Positions 34,231 through 48,730 of a stretch of DNA of 48,783 nt are shown piece after piece. Origin of the DNA: Deltaproteobacteria bacterium (GTDB lineage Bacteria > Desulfobacterota > GWC2-55-46 > DRQE01). The stretch spans positions 1-48,783 of the forward strand of contig JAJRSM010000068.1 of the NCBI GenBank assembly GCA_024278765.1, given 5' to 3'. The notes beneath the pieces are model-generated. The model made no database searches, was not told the origin of the DNA, and saw only the letters and a list, made by a program, of their open reading frames with translations. Positions within the stretch are counted from its first letter, which is position 1. The number at the start of each line of letters is the position of its first letter. The translations under genes were made by a program, and so were the position numbers.

Positions 34231-34830
34231 ATGAGAACAGACAATATAATCAAGAGCCCTGATATGACTCGCCCCGACCGGCTGCCACCGGGGCAGCATC
34301 TGCGCGAAGACTGGCCAATCCTTCATTACGGTGATGTTCAGGATACCGAGCTACCCAAGTGGATATTTAAGATAACCGGCCTTGTGGATCAGCAAAAAGA
34401 ACTCACACACGAAGAATTCTCAAACCTTCCACACGTTGATATATTAACCGATATCCACTGCGTCACAGGCTGGTCTAAGTACGACAACCTATGGAGAGGC
34501 GTGAGCACCGCCGTAATAAAAGACCTGGTAAAGATCCACGAGACAGCACGGTTTGTTACCATACACGCAGCAGGCGAGTTTACGACCAACCTGCCTATCG
34601 AAGAATTCTTTAAAGAAGACTGCCTCTTTGCCTCCAGACACAATGGCGAACTCCTGGATCTCGACCACGGCTACCCGCTGCGCCTGGTAATCCCGGCCCT
34701 ATACTTCTGGAAGAGTGCAAAGTGGGTAACAGGCGTAGAGTTTACGGAAAAAGACTCCCCCGGCTTCTGGGAGCGTAATGGATACCACAACCACGGCGAT
34801 CCGTGGAAAGAAGAACGATACAGCCAATAG
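34231..34830 (+). CDS. Sulfite-oxidase-type molybdopterin oxidoreductase, catalytic domain only
   Basis: 199 residues. The core of the oxidoreductase molybdopterin-binding family: PPGQHLREDWPILHYG, WIFKITGLV, and the Mo-ligand Cys in DIHCVTGWSKYDNLWRGV. The end YFWKSAKWVTGVEF ... GYHNHGDPWKEERYSQ is usual for short cytoplasmic or unexported members. No signal peptide seen. It lacks the dimerisation domain of true sulfite oxidases, so the substrate is uncertain. Followed by a haem-c protein and a periplasmic rhodanese, which points to sulfur chemistry. Confidence 0.88.
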   Translation: MRTDNIIKSPDMTRPDRLPPGQHLREDWPILHYGDVQDTELPKWIFKITGLVDQQKELTHEEFSNLPHVDILTDIHCVTGWSKYDNLWRGVSTAVIKDLVKIHETARFVTIHAAGEFTTNLPIEEFFKEDCLFASRHNGELLDLDHGYPLRLVIPALYFWKSAKWVTGVEFTEKDSPGFWERNGYHNHGDPWKEERYSQ

Positions 34831-34984
34831 GCCTCGCCAGCCGGGGTCTATGCAGACAGCAAAGGCCTCGCCAGCCGGGCAAATAGGCCGACGCAAGCCA
34901 GACTATCAAAAGACTTGATTGAGATTAAGGAGAGTCCCTCATTATATTTACCTTTAAAAAGGCCTTACCTTTATATCGATATTA

Positions 34985-35620
34985 ATGCTAATGCTTGTAT
35001 TATCTACTGTAGATGCCAGGAGCGCAGGGCTTGAGATCTCAGAGACACGGGAATACAAGGAGGCCCTTACTAAGGCCCGGCTAACAGCGGATTCTTTGCT
35101 TCGCCAGTACAAACAGGCACTACTAAGTCAGGGTGGAATAAAACAGGCCTTTCTGGCAGAATGTGTCGAACTGTGGCAGGGTATAGCAGTAGAATATTCA
35201 TCAAAGACAGGCTATATAGTCAGAAGGACCAGCCTTAAATACAGAAACCCGATTAACAAGCCCACGCCAGATGAAAAACGCGTTTTAAAAGATCTAAACA
35301 GGCTTTACAAAAAAGGCGAATTAAAGGCTGGACATGAAAATCATAGCATTGTCGAGAAAAGTAAGGTAAAATATTTACTATACATAAGGCCTCTCATAAC
35401 CAATAGGATGTGCCTGAATTGTCACGGAACGAGCTCCGATATAACGCCGGAGATTGGCAGAATCATCAAAAAGCTTTATCCAAAGGACAAGGCAGTAGGA
35501 CACGAAGTAGGAGATATCAGAGGGGCCGTAAGTATAATGTATAATGATACCTATGGACGAGAAAGACTGAGAAGGACAAACCAGACAGATATACCAGAGA
35601 CAGGCAGGTATAATAAATGA
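34985..35620 (+). CDS. DUF3365-like haem-c protein
   Basis: 211 residues. A short hydrophobic start (MLMLVLSTVDARSAG) looks like a cut signal peptide without its basic end. An in-frame TAA nine codons upstream leaves no room for a better start. A helical domain follows (residues 20-110), then a single haem-binding CxxCH in RMCLNCHGTSSDI and the family end GHEVGDIRGAVSIMY. DUF3365/Tll0287-type domains are periplasmic sensors or electron carriers. It overlaps the rhodanese gene by 4 bp. Confidence 0.8.
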   Translation: MLMLVLSTVDARSAGLEISETREYKEALTKARLTADSLLRQYKQALLSQGGIKQAFLAECVELWQGIAVEYSSKTGYIVRRTSLKYRNPINKPTPDEKRVLKDLNRLYKKGELKAGHENHSIVEKSKVKYLLYIRPLITNRMCLNCHGTSSDITPEIGRIIKKLYPKDKAVGHEVGDIRGAVSIMYNDTYGRERLRRTNQTDIPETGRYNK

Positions 35621-36138
35621 AAACCAATACCAGCGCAGCCATCCACGGACGGCTGACACTAGGCTTACTAATAATATTAATGGTAATTATGACGACAAAT
35701 GCAGAGGCTGCCCCTAATCCGCGCGGAGTAGATTCGATAGAGGCAAATAGCTGGGTCTTGAGTGATACCGAAGGGACATTTATCGTCGACGTAAGGACCA
35801 GAGCCGAATACGAGTTCGTTGGCCACCCCGACACGCCAAACGGGGTAGCCAATATCCCCTATATGTTCTATGAGGGTTGGACGCCCAATACAAACTTTGT
35901 CACTGACGTAGAGGCACAGTTCAAAAAGACAGACAGGCTCATAATAATGTGCCGAAGCGGTCAACGCGCCCATCACGCCGCACGCACGCTGATGCAGGCT
36001 GGCTTTACGGATATATATTACATGACCGATAGCTTTGAAGGACCAAAAGACAAAGACGGCTACAGGACTGTTAGCGGCTGGAAGGTACGCAAACTCCCCT
36101 ACACCTATAAACTTGAAGAAGACCTTATCTATAAATAA
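35617..36138 (+). CDS. Periplasmic rhodanese-like sulfurtransferase
   Basis: 173 residues with a signal peptide (TLGLLIILMVIMTTNAEA) and a rhodanese domain: IVDVRTRAEYEFVGHP and the active loop MCRSGQRAHHAARTL with catalytic Cys. The terminal part DSFEGPKDKDGYRTVSGWKVRKLPY is typical of exported single-domain rhodaneses. It likely moves sulfane sulfur in the periplasm. ATGA overlap with the haem-c gene and 9 nt before maf. Confidence 0.9.
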   Translation: MKTNTSAAIHGRLTLGLLIILMVIMTTNAEAAPNPRGVDSIEANSWVLSDTEGTFIVDVRTRAEYEFVGHPDTPNGVANIPYMFYEGWTPNTNFVTDVEAQFKKTDRLIIMCRSGQRAHHAARTLMQAGFTDIYYMTDSFEGPKDKDGYRTVSGWKVRKLPYTYKLEEDLIYK

Positions 36139-36147
36139 TCCAACCAG

Positions 36148-36801
36148 ATGACAATAATCAACCCGAAAATAATACTCGGCTCTGCCTCGCCTCGCAGGCG
36201 CGAACTACTCTGCGATATCATAACAGAGTTCACCGTCGTGACCGCAGATATAGACGAGACCCCGCTAGCCGGAGAGACCCCGCTTGACTATACCCTGAGG
36301 CTTGCCCACGGCAAGGCCGCAAAGGTCGCCGAAAAACTGGCCGCCAGAGCCCTTAAACCAGACCCGGACGATAGTAATAAAGAGCACGCCTCCTTCATCA
36401 TAATAGGGGCAGATACTACGGTCGAACTCGACGGTAAAATCTTTGGCAAACCAGCGTCCAGAGCAGAGGCCGAAGAGATGCTCGCCAGCCTCAGCAACAA
36501 TACGCACAGCGTGGTAACGGCCTTTGCAGTCCTTGATACTGCTACGGATAAATGCCTGATTCGTGCGGTGCGAAGCCTTGTGACGATGAGAGAGTTAAGC
36601 AAGGATGAAATATCTGAGTACGTGGCAACCGGTGAGTGTGACGATAAGGCCGGGGCATACGCCATCCAGGGCGGAGCAGCCGAATTCATTGAGACTATTC
36701 AGGGGTCATATACAAATATCGTGGGGCTACCAATCGAAGAAGTGCGAGACGCCCTGGCCGAGATAAGCCCACAACCAACGCCACCTCTGACAAACAACTA
36801 G
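36148..36801 (+). CDS. maf: Maf-family nucleotide pyrophosphatase
   Basis: 217 residues. Family motifs LGSASPRRRELL, the acidic DETP loop, IIGADTTVELDGKIFGKP and the end EYVATGECDDKAGAYAIQGGAAEFIETIQGSYTNIVGLP. Maf proteins hydrolyse dTTP, UTP or modified nucleotides and were first linked to septum formation. An insertion of about ten residues (KPDPDDSNKEH) lies before the GADT motif. Confidence 0.93.
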   Translation: MTIINPKIILGSASPRRRELLCDIITEFTVVTADIDETPLAGETPLDYTLRLAHGKAAKVAEKLAARALKPDPDDSNKEHASFIIIGADTTVELDGKIFGKPASRAEAEEMLASLSNNTHSVVTAFAVLDTATDKCLIRAVRSLVTMRELSKDEISEYVATGECDDKAGAYAIQGGAAEFIETIQGSYTNIVGLPIEEVRDALAEISPQPTPPLTNN

Positions 36802-36829
36802 CGACGATATATTGCCGTTGTTAACTGCC

Positions 36830-37594
36830 TCATATAAGCAGGGCAAGACTCAGAGCCATCACCGCCATCCCGCTAACGACCCCGACTATCGCCATATGCT
36901 CCTCTCCATAAGAATGGGCTACGGGCAAGAGTTCGTCAAAGGATATAAAGACCATAAAGCCCGCTACCAGACAGAGCATCCAGCCAAGGACAATATCATT
37001 TAAAAACGGCATAAGGATAAGCCCTGCGAGCAGTGCCCCAACCGGCTCGCTCACTCCAGATAGAAACGACCACCAGAAGGCCTTTTTCGCACTCCCTGTC
37101 GCTGCATGGATAGGGACCGCAACAGCGATCCCCTCAGGAATATTATGAATGGCAATAGCAACGGCAAGAGCAATACCTGTATTCATATTGTTAAGAGCTC
37201 CGGCAAAGGTCACCATACCTTCGGGGAAGTTATGGATTGCGATACCGACAGCTACTAAGACAGCAGTCCTTCTAAGCTTCCTACCACCGCGCGGCTTTAT
37301 AGGTTCTTCAAGTATATAGGTATGGGGGAGCGTCAGATCTATTATGAACATAGCCAGAATACCGATAAAAAACGCCAGATGAGCCTGAGAAAAACCAAGG
37401 CTTACGATTCCTTGTCGAAGCAACTCGACAAAAGATACCAAGACCATCACGCCTGCCGAGAAACCAAGCGTAAAGGCCATGTACCGGGGGCCAGGATTCT
37501 TATAAAAGACAGCTATTAGGCTGCCTATCGTCGTAGATAATCCGGCAACGGTGGTAAGCATTATCGCCGCCCAGAAGGTCCCATCCTCACCCAT
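36830..37594 (-). CDS. zupT: ZIP-family divalent metal transporter
   Basis: 254 residues, eight membrane segments. Metal-path motifs HNFPEGMVTF and HNIPEGIAVAVPIHAATGS sit in helices IV and V as in ZupT. It imports zinc and other divalent ions through the inner membrane. Convergent with maf, and no shared promoter with neighbours. The first 15 residues differ from most homologues but do not change the assignment. Confidence 0.92.
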   Translation of the reverse strand: MGEDGTFWAAIMLTTVAGLSTTIGSLIAVFYKNPGPRYMAFTLGFSAGVMVLVSFVELLRQGIVSLGFSQAHLAFFIGILAMFIIDLTLPHTYILEEPIKPRGGRKLRRTAVLVAVGIAIHNFPEGMVTFAGALNNMNTGIALAVAIAIHNIPEGIAVAVPIHAATGSAKKAFWWSFLSGVSEPVGALLAGLILMPFLNDIVLGWMLCLVAGFMVFISFDELLPVAHSYGEEHMAIVGVVSGMAVMALSLALLI

Positions 37595-37671
37595 AGATAC
37601 CTCGCCCCCCCTCCATTAACAATGAAAGTATAGACCCGGCCCTCTGCGGCGTCAATAAGGCTTATTCCTGA

Positions 37672-41608
<3,937 letters not shown>

Positions 41609-41690
41609 TTAATCGTACCTTGCTGTACTGCAATAACAGCGATGATAGATACACTGCAAGATAGACAGAAAAATATAAGTCTTTACTTCC

Positions 41691-43292
41691 TCAACTGCCT
41701 ATTATGCAGTTCCTTCCTTTCTTCTTTGCGACATACAAAAGCTCATCTGCCTTCTGAAGCAGATCAAGATGAGACTTTCCGTCCTTTGGAAATGACGATA
41801 TGCCGCCACTCATAGTTACTACCCGGTTGGGCATAGGATGCTCTTCTATCTCCTTTAAAACCCTTTGCGCAAAGGCCTTTGCGCCTTCCTTGCTTATCTG
41901 TGGCATAATAACACAGAACTCTTCACCACCAAAACGGCCAACGGTATCGGTAACCCTGGAGTTCTTCTTGAGTATGCCGGATATTACCTTAAGGACTCTG
42001 TTGCCTTCAAGATGGCCGTAAGTGTCATTATATTTTTTAAAGTAATCTATATCAAACATTATAACAGCGAGCTTATGCTTATGTCTGGCAGAACGCTGAA
42101 TCTCCTTCTGCATCTGCTCCATCAGGTAGCGTTGATTATAAAGCCCGGTAAGGCCATCGGTGATACTAAGAAGCCTGGTCTCCTCAAGCGTCCGCACCCT
42201 CTCTAGCGTTAACCCTGCATATATGGTAAGCAGCGAGAAGAGCGAGACATCCTCGGCTCTGAAACGCCTCTTTTTAAAGTCATTTACATACAGCACGCCT
42301 ATTATCCTACCCTCTACCGTAAGAGGCGAGGCCAGCAGCGACTTTACCCCTTCCTTCAAAAGCAGAGGATTCGGGTTCTCGGTCTCCCTGATATCATGAA
42401 TATAAAGAGGGCCTTCGCGGTTAAGGACGTCATGCGTAAGCCCCCCTTCCCTTATCTCCCAACGCTCCATTTTCTTTAGGCTTGCGCCAAAACCCTTTAC
42501 CGCGATAAGCTTCATATTCCCATTTTCTTCATCATAAAGGGCAATAGAACCAGCCGGTGTGCCGGTAAGTTTTGTCGCATAATCCACTATCGCATATCCT
42601 GCGTCTTTTATGCTATCTATACTCTCAATCAAGAGCCCCAGATGATAAAGGGCCTCGTGCTCTTTAAGCACTCTTTCGCGTTCCTCTACCCTCTTGCGCC
42701 TCTCATCAAAGAGCTGCCACATTATCTTTGCCGAAGAACCACCCATAATCTCGGTCTTTAGCGGAAGCTTATTGCGTAGATCCTCTGCCACGGTCTCTGA
42801 GTCGGTAAGGTTTATAACTACATCTATCTCTTTTTTAAGGAAGATACGATAGTCTTCGGCTGTTGGTATATGCAGCTCCATTGCCATAAGAAGCCCATCG
42901 GCACTAGGGTCTCTGTCGGCTATCCACTCTACTTTTAAGAGCGGATTATCCTTAAAGAGCGAAAGCACCGCAGAGCCGCCCCTGCCTCCTCCGACAATGC
43001 CGATCCTCATACTGGACTCATCTACGTCATCAATGTAAGGATCAATCGGCGGCAACGCACCCATGCCTATAGCCTGACTTACGGCCTGCGCACGAGTGGT
43101 TACACCCATCTTCTGCATTATGTTTTTGAGGTGGTATTTGGCGGTCCACTTGGACCTGGCAAGAAGATCCCCTATCTCGTCATTGGTCTTTCCGTCCTGC
43201 ACCCAACGTAGTATCTCTATATCACGAGGAGTCAAAGTGACTATCTCAGCCGCTTTTCCTGATTTTCCACCTTGACTGTTCCTGTTAACCAT
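41691..43292 (-). CDS. HTH-Rossmann-GAF-GGDEF regulator with intact GGDEF
   Basis: 533 residues, same order as its neighbour. HTH (LTPRDIEILRWVQDGKTNDEIGDLLARSKWTAKYHL), Rossmann-like (MRIGIVGGGRGGSAVLSLF, VEWIADRDPSADG, EIDVVINLTDSET), GAF and GGDEF. Here the site is RFGGEEFCVIMP, intact, with DIDYFKKYNDTYGH upstream, so it is likely an active diguanylate cyclase. The two are tandem duplicates that diverged. Upstream lies a perfect palindrome that could be an autoregulatory operator. Confidence 0.88.
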   Translation of the reverse strand: MVNRNSQGGKSGKAAEIVTLTPRDIEILRWVQDGKTNDEIGDLLARSKWTAKYHLKNIMQKMGVTTRAQAVSQAIGMGALPPIDPYIDDVDESSMRIGIVGGGRGGSAVLSLFKDNPLLKVEWIADRDPSADGLLMAMELHIPTAEDYRIFLKKEIDVVINLTDSETVAEDLRNKLPLKTEIMGGSSAKIMWQLFDERRKRVEERERVLKEHEALYHLGLLIESIDSIKDAGYAIVDYATKLTGTPAGSIALYDEENGNMKLIAVKGFGASLKKMERWEIREGGLTHDVLNREGPLYIHDIRETENPNPLLLKEGVKSLLASPLTVEGRIIGVLYVNDFKKRRFRAEDVSLFSLLTIYAGLTLERVRTLEETRLLSITDGLTGLYNQRYLMEQMQKEIQRSARHKHKLAVIMFDIDYFKKYNDTYGHLEGNRVLKVISGILKKNSRVTDTVGRFGGEEFCVIMPQISKEGAKAFAQRVLKEIEEHPMPNRVVTMSGGISSFPKDGKSHLDLLQKADELLYVAKKKGRNCIIGS

Positions 43293-43392
43293 TGCTAAAT
43301 AAGTCCATGAGGATTAGGTGTTTAATAAATATAAACCGCTCAACAACCAATAAAACCTGAATTATCATAAGAAAAAGCAAGACTACTACTAA

Positions 43393-43421
43393 GGGTAGTA
43401 CTACCCGCTCATATACTACCC
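43393..43421. promoter_or_regulatory. Perfect palindrome GGGTAGTACTACCC with extra half site
   Basis: GGGTAGTACTACCC at 43393-43406 and a third ACTACCC at 43415-43421, about 100 bp upstream of the HTH regulator gene and 200 bp upstream of gyrB. No other feature in the gene-free stretch 43293-43617. The 77-residue track ORF across it looks spurious. Likely a regulator binding site. Confidence 0.5.
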
Positions 43422-43611
43422 ACCAGGCAAATTTATCACAATAATACAGCTTTTGTAAAGTAAAACTCTTGTTAATTTTAAAAAGATACAATATAAAATT
43501 TAACAATCTCTCTTGCAAATAGAATAGCTAGGGAAATCAACTACTTACCTCTAATTTTTTTATAGCAATAGTACCGCCCCTATGCTAAGATATCTTCAAT
43601 AAAAACCATGA

Positions 43612-46086
<2,475 letters not shown>

Positions 46087-46146
46087 TGATATACTAAAAT
46101 TGCTAGTCTAGAGCAAATCAAGGCATCAATAGGACTATCAATTTAA

Positions 46147-46581
46147 ATGGTAAAATATGGCAAGTATGGTGAGTCAGCAATATATGCAGTCAAGATATTA
46201 TTGCAGGGTAAAATAATATAGCCGACGGATGCTTTGGCTGAATCAACCGGAAAATTCTTTTCTAAAAGTATAACAGGTCAAAAAAAGGTATGTCCTAAAG
46301 GAACTTTTTTGGGTCTTTGTGAAGAAGGGTATGTAAAGGGTGTCCCTACCGGCAATTACACAAAATCAAAAAAGAATAAAAGTTATGCCACCAAAGCGGT
46401 AAGACTTCTTAAAGAAAAACCTAGTCGTGCTGATAATAAAAAACAGCTTTGGAATAAAGCCTGTGGAAGTAAAAATAAAAAACATAACTCTCAAATGGAT
46501 GTCGTTCTTGCTCTTATGCATAACGACTTCATAAACCAGCGATTTTTCGGTGCGTCCCTGCCCCGAAAGAAGTCACAATGA
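46147..46581 (+). pseudogene. Small conserved protein (DUF6979-like) split by an in-frame TAG
   Basis: From the ATG at 46147 the frame reads MVKYGKYGESAIYAVKILLQ..., meets TAG at 46219-46221, then continues without shift through PTDALAESTGKFF, KVCPKGTFLGLCEEGYVKG and HNSQMDVVLALMHNDF to TGA at 46579. The two halves together look like one domain of a small family of unknown function (I recall it as DUF6979). The ORF track starts only after the TAG, at TTG 46234. Either a young pseudogene, a read-through gene or a sequence error. It overlaps the region just before the NYN gene. Confidence 0.65.
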
Positions 46582-46612
46582 AAACTTAAAAAACAAAAGG
46601 AACAAAATAACT

Positions 46613-47443
46613 ATGCGCACAGACTCATCACAAAAAGTCGGCCTCTACGTAGACGCCGCAAATATTACACGAAACGGCGGCTACGGAATGCGCTTTGATA
46701 TACTAAGGGACTTTGCATGCCGAGATAACGGCACGCCCGTTAGGCTAAACGCCTACGTCGCCTACGACGAATCACGGGCAAAGACCGACCGCGACTATAA
46801 AGAACGCACCCTTAATTTTTATTCGATCCTGCGCGACTACGGCTTTAAGGTAATTGAAAAAAAGGTCAGTTGGTACGTCGACGAGTCCGGCAACCGTTAC
46901 GGCAAGGCAAACGCTGATCTGGATATGGCGGTAGACGCCCTCCTGCAATCAGAAAATCTGGACCGGGTAATGCTCGCAACAGGCGACGGCGACTTTGTCC
47001 AGGTCGTACGCGCCCTGCAGAACAAGGGCTGCCGCGTAGAGGTCGTGGCCTTTGAGAACGTCTCGTCACAACTAAAACGCGAGGCCGACTTCTTTATGTC
47101 CGGCTACCTGATCCCTAACCTCCAACCTATAGACGATAGCAACACAGGAAAATGGGGCAAGGTCGGCGGCAAGGTCAGGGGCGTATGCTATACCTATTAT
47201 CACGCAAAGAACTACGGCTTTATGCGTTATATCGACCACATCGGCACAGGGCTCTGGATCACCGACTCAAGAAACAGCGAATCGCCTTATAACACCGCCT
47301 TTATCCACGACTCTGCCTTCAACGGCACGATAGAAAGATCAAGCCTACCGAACAGAGACCAGATCTTCGAGTTCGAACTGACCAAGGGAGATAAGGGCCT
47401 GCAAGCATCTAATATCGCAATGGTCTATCCGAGGAAGGACTGA
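46613..47443 (+). CDS. NYN-domain (LabA/DUF88) nuclease with cold-shock-like tail
   Basis: About 276 residues from the ATG at 46613. The track start would include a stretch unlike the family. NYN (PIN-like) domain at 1-165: LYVDAANITRNGG, DLDMAVDAL and LATGDGDFVQVVRAL with the acidic residues of the RNA-cutting site. The C-terminal part (VRGVCYTYYHAKNYGFMRYID) looks like a cold-shock/OB-type RNA-binding fold. Probably an RNA-processing nuclease. No clear partner. Confidence 0.85.
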   Translation: MRTDSSQKVGLYVDAANITRNGGYGMRFDILRDFACRDNGTPVRLNAYVAYDESRAKTDRDYKERTLNFYSILRDYGFKVIEKKVSWYVDESGNRYGKANADLDMAVDALLQSENLDRVMLATGDGDFVQVVRALQNKGCRVEVVAFENVSSQLKREADFFMSGYLIPNLQPIDDSNTGKWGKVGGKVRGVCYTYYHAKNYGFMRYIDHIGTGLWITDSRNSESPYNTAFIHDSAFNGTIERSSLPNRDQIFEFELTKGDKGLQASNIAMVYPRKD

Positions 47444-47501
47444 GGGGGAGAGCACCTACCTATCAAGCAAAGACACAGGATTAATCAACTAATATTTTTA
47501 A

Positions 47502-47978
47502 TTATTTTTTTGTTTTCTTTGCTGGCTTTACCTTGACGGCCTTTTTCTTGACAGACTTTGCTTTTAACCTACCTTTTAACGCTTGTATATTAGTAGGTGG
47601 CAACAGTAATGGAGGAAAACCTGACTTAAGAGTAAGATTAGCAATTATTTCTCTTGCAAAAGGGAAAAGAAAAGCAGGAGCATTTATTTCAGAAAATTCT
47701 TCAAGATCTTTAATATCTTTCAAGTCCTTAACAGAAAAGTATCCGGCAAATAAAACATGAATATCAATCGGGGGATTCTCGACACCTTTAAAAATAACTG
47801 ACACATCAAGATTTGTTTTCAAATGTCCTTTTACTGCATCTATATTTTGATTAATTTGAATATCAAAATCAACAGGCACTCCACCTTCTGGAAAAGAGAA
47901 ATCTGAGTTAACGTTAAAATTTACTTTCTCTAGTATAAACTTATCAAAGTTTATACTAGGTTGATCTGCTTGATTCAT
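47502..47978 (-). CDS. SecB-like chaperone of a toxin-antitoxin-chaperone system
   Basis: 158 residues. The SecB fold is recognised from the C-terminal block FPFAREIIANLTLKSGFPPLLLPPTNI (the SecB pattern yARexIaxlxxxxxFPpLxLxPvNf) and the preceding beta strands (DIHVLFAGYFSV). A lysine-rich tail (KKKAVKVKPAKKTKK) follows. Its ATG directly follows the antitoxin TAA. In TAC systems such as Rv1955-1957 of M. tuberculosis a SecB-like protein protects the antitoxin. The order here is the same. AT-rich, probably acquired. Confidence 0.85.
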   Translation of the reverse strand: MNQADQPSINFDKFILEKVNFNVNSDFSFPEGGVPVDFDIQINQNIDAVKGHLKTNLDVSVIFKGVENPPIDIHVLFAGYFSVKDLKDIKDLEEFSEINAPAFLFPFAREIIANLTLKSGFPPLLLPPTNIQALKGRLKAKSVKKKAVKVKPAKKTKK

Positions 47979-48380
47979 TTATCCCACCTTTTTTTCATTA
48001 TCAGACTTAATTTCAGTGACATAAAAACGACCTTTTTTATTTTTCCAAACAGTTGACTCAACATGATAAATCGTAGACGCCACCGTACTATTTAAACTGA
48101 CTCCTTTCTCCCTGTATGTTACTACAAGTTCCAAATCAAAGGCATCGGCAATCTTACGTAACTGTTTTATTGAATACCCTTTATAGTTAGGGTCTTCCAG
48201 TCTTGCAATAGCAGACTGAGAAGTGCCTATCCTCTCAGCTAATTCCTGTTGAGTTAATCCGGCCTTTTCCCTATAAAAGGCTATTTCCACAGCAACACGT
48301 TCTACTTCAAGTTCCTTATAAAAAGCATCCTTAAAGCTCTTATCCTTAGATTCTTCCTTTAAAAAATCGCTAAACTTCAT
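47979..48380 (-). CDS. higA: HigA-like antitoxin with C-terminal extension
   Basis: About 133 residues from the ATG at 48380, with GGAGAG 7 nt ahead. An HTH_3/XRE domain at 35-90 (YREKAGLTQQELAERIGTSQSAIARLED) is followed by a 40-residue extension (VSLNSTVASTIYHVESTV, then KNKKGRFYVTEI). In TAC systems such a tail (the chaperone-addiction region) makes the antitoxin depend on SecB, and that is inferred here. The start overlaps the toxin stop by ATGA. Confidence 0.87.
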   Translation of the reverse strand: MKFSDFLKEESKDKSFKDAFYKELEVERVAVEIAFYREKAGLTQQELAERIGTSQSAIARLEDPNYKGYSIKQLRKIADAFDLELVVTYREKGVSLNSTVASTIYHVESTVWKNKKGRFYVTEIKSDNEKKVG

Positions 48381-48730
48381 ACTTTTCTCTCCTTCCACTC
48401 TACCATTCGCTTTTTAGCTAACTCTATTTCTCTAATCGGAGTTTTCTCAGTTTTCTTGAGAAATCCGTGCAATAAAATAATTGTTGTTCCAGAAAAGAAA
48501 TAAAATATCCTATACGCATTCTTACGATATTTATATATAAGCTCCAATAGACCCGGATGTCCTTTAAGCTTTTTACAATATCCTGACGGCATATCATAAC
48601 CTTTTTCTTGAAGTAAACTTATACGGATACTGATTTTAGGACAACGCGGGTTCAATGAGGAAGTGCAACACCTGGCAGGACTGTCCTTTTGCTGGTACTC
48701 TGGGTGGTTATGGGAAAAGGATACAGGCAT
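48377..48730 (-). CDS. higB: HigB-like (RelE/ParE superfamily) toxin, N-terminus disturbed
   Basis: 117 residues as opened by the track. The C-terminal two thirds match the HigB/Gp49 family: KKLKGHPGLLELIYKYRKNAYRIFYFF, ILLHGFLKKTEKTP, EIELAKKRM. The expected N-terminal SPVxxFLxxLP segment appears in the shifted frame (VLHFLIEPALS near 48671-48639) while the open frame reads SPARCCTSSLNPRCPK, so residues about 20-33 look out of frame, as by two compensating indels. Either a damaged toxin, a reading error or a divergent start. Family members cut mRNA on ribosomes. Confidence 0.78.
   Translation of the reverse strand: MPVSFSHNHPEYQQKDSPARCCTSSLNPRCPKISIRISLLQEKGYDMPSGYCKKLKGHPGLLELIYKYRKNAYRIFYFFSGTTIILLHGFLKKTEKTPIREIELAKKRMVEWKERKV

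Noticed and set aside
43285-43518. 77-residue minus ORF upstream of the HTH regulator
   Set aside because: Low-complexity hydrophobic translation of AT-rich intergenic DNA that overlaps the regulator start. No SD and no family pattern.
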